DNA of 64,000 bases from contig OZ242299.1 of assembly GCA_965207995.1 (NCBI GenBank), positions 992,001 to 1,056,000 on the forward strand. The letters run 5' to 3'. The notes beneath the pieces were generated by a model, which had not been told where the DNA came from, ran no database searches, and was given only the letters and a program-made list of their open reading frames with translations. Position numbers and translations under genes: made by a program. The DNA comes from DAOUKH01 sp965207995. Its GTDB lineage: Bacteria; Chloroflexota; Dehalococcoidia; SHYB01. Shown piece by piece: positions 24,617-31,965 of this stretch (positions are counted from its first letter, which is position 1; each line of letters opens with the position of its first letter).

Positions 24617-24853
24617 ATGCCGGTGAAGCTCACCATACGAGGCGTCCCCAAGGCAGTCCACGACGAGCTCGCGGCACGCGCCGCCCTGCAGCGGAAATCC
24701 ATGGAGGAATTCTTGCGCGGCGAGCTAGAGCGGATCGCGTCGAGGCCGTCCATCGACGCTTGGCTGCGGGACGTTCGTGCGGGCAAGGAAGCGGCGGGGG
24801 CCCGTATCCCGCCCTCGGCCATTCTCCGGGCCCGCGACGCCGACCGCGAATGA
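24617..24853 (+). CDS. FitA-like ribbon-helix-helix antitoxin, orphan
   Basis: A 78-residue protein: a FitA/VapB-type ribbon-helix-helix domain (KLTIRGVPKAVHDELAARAALQRKSMEEFLRGELERIA) and a C-terminal tail (IPPSAILRARDADRE) of the kind that plugs a PIN toxin active site. The R-x-x-P-x-x-V and helix pattern is typical. No PIN-domain toxin follows; the next frame is a lipoprotein gene 133 bases on. It may be a remnant of a lost toxin-antitoxin pair or a stand-alone regulator. Confidence 0.8.
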   Translation: MPVKLTIRGVPKAVHDELAARAALQRKSMEEFLRGELERIASRPSIDAWLRDVRAGKEAAGARIPPSAILRARDADRE

Positions 24854-24986
24854 CAACGGGTGTGGGCGTCGAACGCCGACAACCCCGATTCGCGGCGAGC
24901 GCGTATACTCTTAACGACCGTAACGAGCGCGCCGGTGAGCCCGGCCGCCGCCGCAACCCCTTCAGATCGACCGTTCAAGGAATCGC

Positions 24987-25619
24987 ATGCGCATCTTTCG
25001 ACCTCGCTCCTTCATCTCTATCGCCCTGCTCGGCGTTATCGCCGCGGTCACCGTGGGGGCCTGCAACGGGGGTTCCACCCCTTGCCGCAACGACGACCCT
25101 CTTGAGCCGGCTCCGGCCCAACGCGGCAACCAGATGTCGGTGCAGGCGCACAGCCTGACCCTGACGGATGAGATCTACTACCTCGCCGACAACGTCGCGT
25201 GGGTGATCCGGCAGCCCGACCCCGAGCGGACCATCGCCATCGTCGAAATCACGGCGCGTAACGACCGGTCGGACAAAGTGCGGGTCGAGGTCGGCCCCGA
25301 CGCCTTCCGGCTGCTCGACGAGGACTCCAACGAATACGCTCCCATCAACCCGTTCGACTCGGACGGTGGCTTCGTGCAGCTTGCCCCGAACCCGCCCGCG
25401 ACCCAGCCCTACTACTACTGCAGTCCCGCGCCCCCGCAGCAAGTGGAGTTCGTCTGGGGCCCGTTCGACCTCGAGCGCACCTTCGGCATCCGCGGACTGG
25501 CCCTCTTCGACGTTCCCCGGGGGCTAGAGTACTCGCAGCTTCGCTGGCGGGCGATCGAGGCGGTCTTCGTGCGTTTCCAGGGGGCGTTCGACGGGGCGAG
25601 CGAGCATCTAGGCCCGTGA
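24987..25619 (+). CDS. Lipoprotein of unknown function (tandem paralogue 1)
   Basis: A 210-residue exported lipoprotein with lipobox VGAC (Cys 26). The mature part has one beta-rich domain: MSVQAHSLTLTDEIYYL, TIAIVEITARNDRSDKVRVEVGPDAFRLLDEDSNEY, then PYYYC, FVWGPFDLERTFGIRGLALFDVP. The hydrophobic-alternating strands and L-x-D-E-x-S-N-x-Y box resemble the DUF4352/immunoglobulin-like extracellular fold. Function unknown. It is about 70 percent alike to the next gene over its whole mature length and clearly a tandem duplicate. A TATACT at 24904-24909 may be its -10 box. It ends with remains of the start of a third gene (see 25615-25635). Confidence 0.82.
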   Translation: MRIFRPRSFISIALLGVIAAVTVGACNGGSTPCRNDDPLEPAPAQRGNQMSVQAHSLTLTDEIYYLADNVAWVIRQPDPERTIAIVEITARNDRSDKVRVEVGPDAFRLLDEDSNEYAPINPFDSDGGFVQLAPNPPATQPYYYCSPAPPQQVEFVWGPFDLERTFGIRGLALFDVPRGLEYSQLRWRAIEAVFVRFQGAFDGASEHLGP

Positions 25620-25635
25620 CTATGGCGCCCGGGTC
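25615..25635 (+). repeat. Duplication scar: copy of the enoyl-CoA hydratase start region
   Basis: Just after paralogue 1 stands GTGACTATGGCGCCCGGG, matching GTGACTATGGCGCCTGGG at the true stop/start junction of paralogue 2 and the enoyl-CoA hydratase gene (26444-26461) with one mismatch. The frame behind this copy is unrelated, so it marks the right end of the duplicated segment. Confidence 0.8.
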
Positions 25636-25682
25636 GCGGTTGATAGTCGGGCGACACGGGCCGGCCGCGCGGTGCTGCTGGA

Positions 25683-26447
25683 TTGGCTCGCTTGCCTAGC
25701 AACGTACGCTTGCTGCCTGTCGCGACGGTGGTGAGTGTGCTCGTCTTGCTCCTAGGGGCCTGCTCTCCGGCCATCGACCCCGAGGACTTGACCTCGACCG
25801 TGGAGGCCCGCGTGGCGACGGCACTGGCCTTGCAACCGACGGCGACGCCTCAGACGATAGCGATACCCCACTCGATGGCGATACCGTGGAGTAGGGGGCC
25901 ATCGAACTGCCGCGACGGCGGCCCCTTAGACCCGTCCCCTACTCAGCGCAACGACCAGATGTCGGTGGAGGCCCACAGCCTGACCCTGACCGACGAGATC
26001 TACTACCTCGCCGATGACGTTTCTTACGTGGTCCGGCAGCCCGACCCCGAGCGGACGATCGCCGTCGTCGAGATCACCGCCCGCAACCATCGGAACTCCC
26101 ACGTACGGCAGGGGCTCGGGCCAGACTCCTTCCGCCTGCTTGACGAGGAATCAAACACGTACCATCCCATTGACCCGTTCGACACCGAAGCGGGCTTCGT
26201 GCAGCTTGCCCCGGACCCGCCCGCGGCCCAGCCCTATTACTACTGCAACCCGGCGCCCCCGCGGGATGTTACGTTCATGTGGGGCCTCTTCGATTTGCCG
26301 GGGAGGGAAATCGGCGCCAGAGGCCTGGCCCTCTTCGACGTTCCCCATGGGCTGGAGTATTCTCAGCTTCGCTGGCTGGCGATCGAGCCGGTGTTCGTCC
26401 CGTTTGACGGCGCGTTCGACGGCACGAGCGAGCATCCAGGACGGTGA
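25683..26447 (+). CDS. Lipoprotein of unknown function (tandem paralogue 2)
   Basis: A 254-residue lipoprotein, lipobox LGAC with Cys 27, then a 50-residue linker (TSTVEARVATALALQPTATP) missing from paralogue 1, and the same beta-rich domain: MSVEAHSLTLTDEIYYLADD, AVVEITARNHR, FRLLDEESNTYHPIDPFDTE, PYYYC, ARGLALFDVPHGLEYSQLRW. The conserved Cys pair (one before the domain, one in YYYC) could form a disulfide outside the cell. Start is a TTG; no ATG precedes the signal peptide. Its stop overlaps a GTG that is in frame with the next gene, so the crotonase gene may be read from the same mRNA. Confidence 0.82.
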   Translation: MARLPSNVRLLPVATVVSVLVLLLGACSPAIDPEDLTSTVEARVATALALQPTATPQTIAIPHSMAIPWSRGPSNCRDGGPLDPSPTQRNDQMSVEAHSLTLTDEIYYLADDVSYVVRQPDPERTIAVVEITARNHRNSHVRQGLGPDSFRLLDEESNTYHPIDPFDTEAGFVQLAPDPPAAQPYYYCNPAPPRDVTFMWGLFDLPGREIGARGLALFDVPHGLEYSQLRWLAIEPVFVPFDGAFDGTSEHPGR

Positions 26448-26449
26448 CT

Positions 26450-27214
26450 ATGGCGCCTGGGCCGCACGTCCGCACGGAAGCAAGGGGCGGCATCTGCCGC
26501 ATCACCCTCGACCGTCCTGAATCAGGCAACCGCATCACCGAGCCGTTGGCGCTTGACCTCATCGAAGCCGTGCGCGGCGCCATTGAGGACGACGTCGTCT
26601 CCGTGGTCGTCATCGCGGGCTCGGGCGGCGTCTTCAGCCTGGGGGCCGACGCAACGCTGGCCGAGATCGGGCCCGAGAGCGCGGCGCGCCGTGGCGCCGC
26701 CGCCGCCGTGGGGAGGTTGGCGAAGCCGGTGATCGCCGCCATCAACGGCGACGCGGTCGGGCAGGGACTCGAGCTCGCCCTTGCCTGCGACCTGCGGGTG
26801 ATGTCCGAGGAGGCGCGGCTGGCGCTCGACCAGGTCGCCAACGGCGAGCTTCCGTGGGACGGCGGCACCCAGCGCCTTCCGCGGCTCGTTCCCAGGAGCG
26901 TGGCAGCGGAGATGCTGCTCCTTGGCCGCGCCCTCACCGCCGAGGAGGCGGTGAAGTTCGGCCTCGTCTCTCAAGTCGCGCCTGCCGCCGACGTCGAAGC
27001 GCGGGCGATGGACCTCGCCGAGCGGCTGGCCAACGCGGCCCCGATCGCCAACGCCTACGCCAAGGAAGCCATTCTCGCGGGGATGGACCTACCCCTCGAC
27101 CAAGCGCTGCGCCTCGAAGCCGATCTCGCGGTCCTCCTGCACGCCTCCCGCGACCGGGACGAGGGCATCCGCGCCTTTCTCGAAAAGCGGCCCCCGAGCT
27201 TCACCGGCGAATAG
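26450..27214 (+). CDS. Enoyl-CoA hydratase/isomerase family protein
   Basis: A 254-residue crotonase-fold enzyme. Both oxyanion-hole segments are present (FSLGADATLAE about 60-70 and INGDAVGQGLELALACDL about 100-117), then LDQVANGELPWDGGTQRLPRLV with the Glu-equivalent region and AEMLLLGRALTAEEAVKFGLV. It could hydrate enoyl-CoAs or act as an isomerase, dehalogenase or decarboxylase; one of the two usual catalytic Glu positions is not obvious (NGELPWDGG carries the candidate). An ATG at 26450 or a GTG two codons upstream that overlaps the previous stop could start it. Two bases separate it from the next crotonase gene. Confidence 0.9.
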   Translation: MAPGPHVRTEARGGICRITLDRPESGNRITEPLALDLIEAVRGAIEDDVVSVVVIAGSGGVFSLGADATLAEIGPESAARRGAAAAVGRLAKPVIAAINGDAVGQGLELALACDLRVMSEEARLALDQVANGELPWDGGTQRLPRLVPRSVAAEMLLLGRALTAEEAVKFGLVSQVAPAADVEARAMDLAERLANAAPIANAYAKEAILAGMDLPLDQALRLEADLAVLLHASRDRDEGIRAFLEKRPPSFTGE

Positions 27215-27216
27215 TC

Positions 27217-27939
27217 ATGGCGTTCGAGACGGTAGTCTTGGAACTCGACGGTCCCGTGGCCCGGCTCACGCTCAACCGGCCCCGCGTCCTCAACGCCTAC
27301 AACATCCAGATGCGCGACGAGCTCTACCAGGCCCTCGGCCTGCTGGAGCAGAACGCTGAAATCCGGGCCGCCGTCGTGCGGGGCGCGGGCGAGCGGGCCT
27401 TCTGCGCCGGCGCCGACCTCACCGAGTTCGGCTCCGCACCCTCGCAGTTCATCGCCCGGCAAGTGCGCTTCGAGCGCGACGTTTGGGCGCGGCTTTTCGG
27501 CCTGCGCACGCCGCTCGTGGCCGCCGTCCGGGGCTTCTGTTTTGGGTCGGGCCTGGAGATCGCCCTCGGCTGCGACCTCATCCTCGCTGCGCCCGACGCC
27601 AAGTTCGGCCTGCCCGAGACGAACCTGGGCATGATCCCCGCCGCCGGCGGCACGCAGACCATGCCGAGGGCGGTGGGAACCGCTCGGGGCCTCGATGCGC
27701 TCCTCACCGGCCGCACGATCGAGGCTGAGGAGGCCGCCGCCATCGGGCTCGTCAACACCGTCGAGCCCGCTGCGTCGCTGTTCGACAGAGCCGAAACGGC
27801 CGCCCGCTCGCTGGCCGCCCTCGACGCGGAGGCCGTTCGCGCCGCGAAGACCGCGCTCGCCCAAGCCGCCGACACCGGCCTTGCCGAAGGGCTTGCCTCC
27901 GAGGCGCGCTTGGCCTCGCGCGTAGCCTTCGGCCGGTAA
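27217..27939 (+). CDS. Enoyl-CoA hydratase/isomerase family protein
   Basis: A 240-residue crotonase. Seen: VARLTLNRPRVLNAYN, oxyanion-hole FCAGADLTEFG (about 63-73) and VRGFCFGSGLEIALGCDL (about 104-121), the Glu-bearing FGLPETNLGMIPAAGGTQTMPRAVG, and ALLTGRTIEAEEAAAIGLVN. The E in LPETNLG fits the catalytic Glu of hydratases. It is the second of two adjacent crotonases, 35-40 percent alike by eye, which may handle successive or alternative acyl-CoA substrates; the acyl-CoA ligase gene follows on the same strand after 98 bases with its own promoter. Confidence 0.92.
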   Translation: MAFETVVLELDGPVARLTLNRPRVLNAYNIQMRDELYQALGLLEQNAEIRAAVVRGAGERAFCAGADLTEFGSAPSQFIARQVRFERDVWARLFGLRTPLVAAVRGFCFGSGLEIALGCDLILAAPDAKFGLPETNLGMIPAAGGTQTMPRAVGTARGLDALLTGRTIEAEEAAAIGLVNTVEPAASLFDRAETAARSLAALDAEAVRAAKTALAQAADTGLAEGLASEARLASRVAFGR

Positions 27940-27987
27940 CCTTGGTCTCCTTCCGTCCGCCCCATACACCAAGAGCACGCCGCTGGC

Positions 27988-27993
27988 TATAAT
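27988..27993 (+). promoter_or_regulatory. -10 box for the acyl-CoA ligase gene
   Basis: TATAAT 45 bases ahead of the ATG, with a GAGGAGG ribosome site in the leader. No good -35 hexamer is seen at 16-18 bases. Confidence 0.5.
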
Positions 27994-28037
27994 GCTTCGG
28001 GCGTGCGCGGCGCGCCCCCGCTGGGCGAGGAGGCTCT

Positions 28038-29606
28038 ATGAACACGACCGAATTTCTCATGGTGACCGCGGCCGTTGCGCCGGACCGGGCCGCCATCGTC
28101 TTCGAAGACGCTACGGAGACCTACGAGGAGCTCCAAGCGCGCTCGTCGAAGTTGGCCAACGCGCTGACCGATATGGGGATCCAAAAGGGCGACAAGATCG
28201 CGATGATGGAGGTCAACAGCCCCAACCTCATTGAGACCTACTTCGCCTGCGCCAAGATCGGCGCGATCTTCGTCCCGCTTAACTTCCGGGCCCGTCCCGA
28301 CGAGGTCGCGTATATGTTGCAGGACTCCGAGGCGGTCGGGGTCGTCGCGGGTGAGCGCTACATCCCGTTAGTGGACGAGATACGCGGCGAGGCCCCGGGC
28401 GTCAGGCACTTCGTCTCGCTAGGCGCGGCTCCGGAAGGCTGGTCGAGCTTCGCCGACATCCTCGCCGCCGGCGACGACGAAGACCCCTTCACCGAGATCG
28501 ACGACCCCGACCTCACGATCCTGATGTTCACCGCGGGCACCACGGGCCGGCCCAAGGGCGTGATGCTCGCTCACAAGAACTTCTCCGAGTATGTGCTGAA
28601 CAACGTCTCGCCCGTCGACCTTGAGGTGGAGGAGAAGAACATCCTCACCGTGCCCATGTACCACATCGCCGGCATCCAGGCGGTGATGGCGGCGGTCTAC
28701 GGAGGCCGGACGCTGGTGCTCCAGCGTCAGTTCGACCCCGAGGAATGGATGCAGCTCGTGCAGCAGCACGACGTCGACCGGGCCATGATGGTGCCCACCA
28801 TGATCAAGCAGCTCATGGACCACGAGAAGTTCGAGGACTACAACCTCACCAGCCTCCAGGTCATCACCTACGGCGCGGCCCCCATGCCCTTAGAGGTAAT
28901 CAAGCGCGCCATCGAGCAGTTCCCCGGCACGCACTTCATCAACGCCTTCGGCCAGACGGAATCGGCGGCGACGATCACCATGCTCGGCCCCGAAGACCAC
29001 ATCATTGAGGGCACCGAGGAGGAGAAAGAAGTCAAGCTGAAGCGGCTGGGGTCGATCGGCAAGCCGCTTCCCGACGTCGAGGTCTGCATCATGGACGAGG
29101 ACGGCTCGCTGCTGTCCGCCGGCGACGTGGGCGAGATCGTCGCCCGCGGCGAGCGCATCATGAAGGGCTACTGGAAACAGGAAGACGCCACCAGCGCCAC
29201 GATCGACCGGGAGGGCTGGTTGCACACCGGGGACCTCGGCTACGCCGACGAAGCCGGCTACATCTTCCTCGCCGGCCGGGCCAAGGACATTATCAAGCGC
29301 GGCGGGGAGATGATCTCTCCCGAAGAGATCGAGAACATCATCCTCTCCCACCCCAAGATCGAGGACGTGGCGATCATCGGGGTGCCCGATCAGGAGTGGG
29401 GCGAGCGCGTCCGGGCGGTGGTGGTTCCCGCCAACGACGGCGACAAGCCGTCGCTCGACGAGATCGCCGACCTTGTGCGCTCCCGGACCGCCAGTTTCAA
29501 GAAGCCGGAGTCGGTGGTCTTCATCGACGAGCTGCCCCGGAACCCCATGGGCAAGATCCTCAAGCGGGTCCTGCGGGAGCAGTTCCCCGAGCCGATCACC
29601 TCGTAG
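28038..29606 (+). CDS. AMP-forming acyl-CoA synthetase (ligase)
   Basis: A 522-residue ANL-superfamily enzyme that would activate a carboxylic acid to its acyl-CoA through an acyl-adenylate. The P-loop motif is LMFTAGTTGRPKGVMLAH (about 157-174); further motifs are YGAAPMPLEV, NAFGQTESAA, GWLHTGDLGYADEAGYIFLAGRAKDIIKRGGE (core A8) and the closing PRNPMGKILKR with the catalytic Lys. Substrate not readable; medium-chain or aromatic acids are usual for this branch. Placed behind two crotonases, it probably feeds them. Start supported by GAGGAGG. Confidence 0.95.
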   Translation: MNTTEFLMVTAAVAPDRAAIVFEDATETYEELQARSSKLANALTDMGIQKGDKIAMMEVNSPNLIETYFACAKIGAIFVPLNFRARPDEVAYMLQDSEAVGVVAGERYIPLVDEIRGEAPGVRHFVSLGAAPEGWSSFADILAAGDDEDPFTEIDDPDLTILMFTAGTTGRPKGVMLAHKNFSEYVLNNVSPVDLEVEEKNILTVPMYHIAGIQAVMAAVYGGRTLVLQRQFDPEEWMQLVQQHDVDRAMMVPTMIKQLMDHEKFEDYNLTSLQVITYGAAPMPLEVIKRAIEQFPGTHFINAFGQTESAATITMLGPEDHIIEGTEEEKEVKLKRLGSIGKPLPDVEVCIMDEDGSLLSAGDVGEIVARGERIMKGYWKQEDATSATIDREGWLHTGDLGYADEAGYIFLAGRAKDIIKRGGEMISPEEIENIILSHPKIEDVAIIGVPDQEWGERVRAVVVPANDGDKPSLDEIADLVRSRTASFKKPESVVFIDELPRNPMGKILKRVLREQFPEPITS

Positions 29607-29626
29607 GCGGACCCGCCGGGCTTGGT

Positions 29627-30010
29627 CTAGTTTGCGGACTCGCGGGCGTACACCCCTGCAAGTTGCTTGTCGAACGTGATGAGCGGCAGCGCCATCGCTC
29701 GCGCGACGTGCAAGTAGGCGGCGTCGTAGGTGCTCAGGCCGGTATCGAGCGCTTCCTTCAGAACCTGGGCGTGGTTGACCTGGATCCACGTGAACCGGAG
29801 GCGCAGGCCAAGCTCAAACGCGAGCACGATGCGTTCGCGCTGCTCCGGGTACCGGCGCGCCTTCTTGCGGGCAACGCTGGCGAGTTCGTAGCTGAGTAGG
29901 GGCGGGGCGTACAGCTCGTGCCCGTCGATCAGGGCCAGCGCCTCGGCCGCCTCTTCTTCGTCGAAGACGAGGGCGGCGAGGACCGATGCGTCGATGACCC
30001 TACCGGGCAT
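29627..30010 (-). CDS. PIN-domain toxin (VapC-type ribonuclease)
   Basis: A 127-residue PIN-domain protein. The acidic active-site residues are in VIDASVLAAL (Asp 6), the Glu of LLSYELASVARKK and the two Asp-containing segments LSTYDAAYLHVARA and LITFDKQLAGV. VapC-type toxins cut tRNA or rRNA when free of antitoxin. The gene overlaps the antitoxin gene by 11 bases, the usual arrangement. Confidence 0.9.
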   Translation of the reverse strand: MPGRVIDASVLAALVFDEEEAAEALALIDGHELYAPPLLSYELASVARKKARRYPEQRERIVLAFELGLRLRFTWIQVNHAQVLKEALDTGLSTYDAAYLHVARAMALPLITFDKQLAGVYARESAN

Positions 30011-30275
30011 CCCGGTCTTCGCGGATAAGGCGCGTGGAATCGGAGCCCGTGCGTAAGTCGAGGCTCCGCGCCATGCGGTGCACGTCCGACGCGTTCATGC
30101 CCGTGTGGTACACAGCCGGCGTCTCCATGATGGCCCCGCCGTATTCCAACGATTCTTCGAGGATCGTCATGAGCTCCCCCTGCATCGACCGGTGGTTCCG
30201 CTTGGCGCGTTCGCGCAGCCGCTCTACCAGTGACGCGGGCACATTCTTGATCGATAGGTTGATGGATGCATCCAT
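30000..30275 (-). CDS. Ribbon-helix-helix antitoxin (FitA/VapB type)
   Basis: A 91-residue antitoxin: NLSIKNVPASLVERLRERAKRNHRSMQGELMTILEE is the DNA-binding ribbon-helix-helix domain, and the C-terminus (TGSDSTRLIREDRDAR) is the toxin-binding tail. The start is the ATG of MDASINL, three bases after the predicted start of transcription from the TATAAT at 30285-30290. Such pairs repress their own promoter. Confidence 0.88.
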   Translation of the reverse strand: MDASINLSIKNVPASLVERLRERAKRNHRSMQGELMTILEESLEYGGAIMETPAVYHTGMNASDVHRMARSLDLRTGSDSTRLIREDRDAR

Positions 30276-30284
30276 ATTAGAACC

Positions 30285-30290
30285 ATTATA
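30285..30290 (-). promoter_or_regulatory. -10 box for the antitoxin/toxin pair
   Basis: TATAAT on the minus strand with an AT-rich TTATAT 17 bases upstream. The leader would be about three bases, so translation would be near-leaderless. Confidence 0.6.
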
Positions 30291-30331
30291 ACACCACAAG
30301 CAACCCAATATAATTCCTTTATGGCACCGAT

Positions 30332-31333
30332 TCACATCCCATCCCACTCCGCCTTGGGAGCGCGGCTCATGAGGCCTTTGACGGCGCGTTCGGGCTCCAG
30401 GCCTTCGAACATGACGCGGTAGGCGTAGCTCGCGATCGGCATCTCGACCCCGAGCTCCTCCGCCATCCGCAGCGCCGCCACGGTGGTGTCCACCCCCTCG
30501 GCGACGTTGCGCATCCCTTCGAGGATGACCTTCAGCGGTCTGCCCTTCGCAAGCTGCTCGCCGACGAAATAGTTGCGGCTCAGACGGCTGGAGCTGGTGG
30601 TGATGAGGTCGCCGAGTCCGGCGAGTCCGGCGAAGGTCATCGGACGAGCCCCCGCCGCCACGCCCAGACGGGTGATCTCGGCGAGGCCGCGCGTCACCAG
30701 CCCGGCCTTGGCGTTGTCTCCGAATCCCAGCCCGTCGCTCATCCCGGCGCCGATCGCGACGATGTTCTTGAGCGCGCCCCCGAGTTCGACCCCTACCACG
30801 TCGGTGTTGGTATAGGCGCGGAAGCGCGGCGACATGAGCAGGGATACGGTCTGCTCCGCGACACCCTCGTCCGTGGCGGCGATGACGGTCGACGCCGGAT
30901 GACCGTCGAGTATCTCTCCCGCCAGGTTCGGACCGGAAAGCACGGCGATGCGCCCCGCCGCCGCGGGAATCTCTTCCTCGATCACCTCGCTCATCCGCTT
31001 CGACGTTTCTCGCTCGAGCCCCTTCGTCGCGCTGACGACGATCGTGTCCGGTCCCACCGCGTCCGCTACCGCGCGGGCGTTCGTCCGCATCGATGCCGAT
31101 GGCACCGCGACGATCAAGAATTCGGCGCCGGCGAGGTCGCCGGCGTCGGCCGTCGCTCGCATGGCGGCCGGGAGCTCGTGGCCGGGGAGGCGCGCCTCGT
31201 TGCAGCGCGCGCCGTTAATCCGGTCGGCCTCGTCTTGGGAGCGCGCCCAGAGGGCCACCTCGGCTCCCTTATGGGCCAGCAGGATGCCGAGGGTCGTTCC
31301 CCACGTCGTCGTGCCGGCGATCCCGACCCTCAC
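30332..31333 (-). CDS. gpsA: Glycerol-3-phosphate dehydrogenase [NAD(P)+]
   Basis: A 333-residue enzyme that reduces dihydroxyacetone phosphate to sn-glycerol 3-phosphate for phospholipid synthesis. Seen: the N-terminal Rossmann motif VGIAGTTTWGTTLG, VSATKGLE, the SGPNLAGEI segment, the catalytic Lys in ELGGALKNIVAIGAGMSDGLGFGDNAKAGLVTRGLAE and GLGDLITT. The usual GAGSWG is GTTTWG here, so the second glycine of the loop is replaced, apparently a lineage trait. GTG start overlapping the plsY stop by four bases. Confidence 0.94.
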   Translation of the reverse strand: MRVGIAGTTTWGTTLGILLAHKGAEVALWARSQDEADRINGARCNEARLPGHELPAAMRATADAGDLAGAEFLIVAVPSASMRTNARAVADAVGPDTIVVSATKGLERETSKRMSEVIEEEIPAAAGRIAVLSGPNLAGEILDGHPASTVIAATDEGVAEQTVSLLMSPRFRAYTNTDVVGVELGGALKNIVAIGAGMSDGLGFGDNAKAGLVTRGLAEITRLGVAAGARPMTFAGLAGLGDLITTSSSRLSRNYFVGEQLAKGRPLKVILEGMRNVAEGVDTTVAALRMAEELGVEMPIASYAYRVMFEGLEPERAVKGLMSRAPKAEWDGM

Positions 31334-31965
31334 GCCTCGTTCCCTTCTGGGACGCGGTGCTCCGGCGGGTCGCCAATCCGCCGCTCGGTGCCCTTCAGCA
31401 GCCGCGCGATGTTGTCGTGGTGCTGCGCCCAGATCAGCGATCCGGCAATGGCCGCATAGGCGAAGTACTCCCACGGCTCGTCCCCTTGGAGCGAGGCCGC
31501 CAACATCATGAAGATCGCGGCGGCGGTCCCCAGAAGCGACGCCAGCGACACATACCGGAACGCCAGCACGATGATCAGGCCGAAGCCGAGCGCCGCCGCG
31601 CCCCACACCGGCGCCATGACGAAGAGCGCTCCCAATCCCGTGCTCACGCCACGCCCGCCGGAGAAGCGGATGAAGACCGACCAATTGTGTCCCACCAGCG
31701 CCGCGAACGCCGCCGCCGCTTCCGCCCACACCGCGTCGCCCATCGTTTTGACGAGTACGATCGCGATGATTCCCTTGGCCGCGTCGAAGGCGAACACCAG
31801 CACCGCCGACGGCACCCCGACCAGCCGCAGCACGTTCGACGCGCCGATCTTGCCGCTGCCGTATTCCCGGATGTCCACGCCCTTGACGGCGTATACCAAG
31901 AACAGCCCCAGTGGGATTGCCCCAATCAGGTAGCTGAGGACGATGGCGAGGACGTTACCGAACAT
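31330..31965 (-). CDS. plsY: Acyl-phosphate:glycerol-3-phosphate acyltransferase PlsY
   Basis: A 211-residue integral membrane enzyme that acylates glycerol 3-phosphate at position 1. The three conserved loops are SYLIGAIPLGLF with YGSGKIGASNVLRLVG (motif 1), GHNWSVFIRFSGGRGVSTGLG (motif 2) and the His-containing WAQHHDNIARLLKGTERRIG (motif 3). About five membrane spans, as expected. It overlaps der upstream by 11 bases and gpsA downstream by four, so the three genes form an operon that also makes its own substrate through GpsA. The ATG of MFGNVLA is preferred to a GTG six codons upstream. Confidence 0.95.
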   Translation of the reverse strand: MFGNVLAIVLSYLIGAIPLGLFLVYAVKGVDIREYGSGKIGASNVLRLVGVPSAVLVFAFDAAKGIIAIVLVKTMGDAVWAEAAAAFAALVGHNWSVFIRFSGGRGVSTGLGALFVMAPVWGAAALGFGLIIVLAFRYVSLASLLGTAAAIFMMLAASLQGDEPWEYFAYAAIAGSLIWAQHHDNIARLLKGTERRIGDPPEHRVPEGNEA

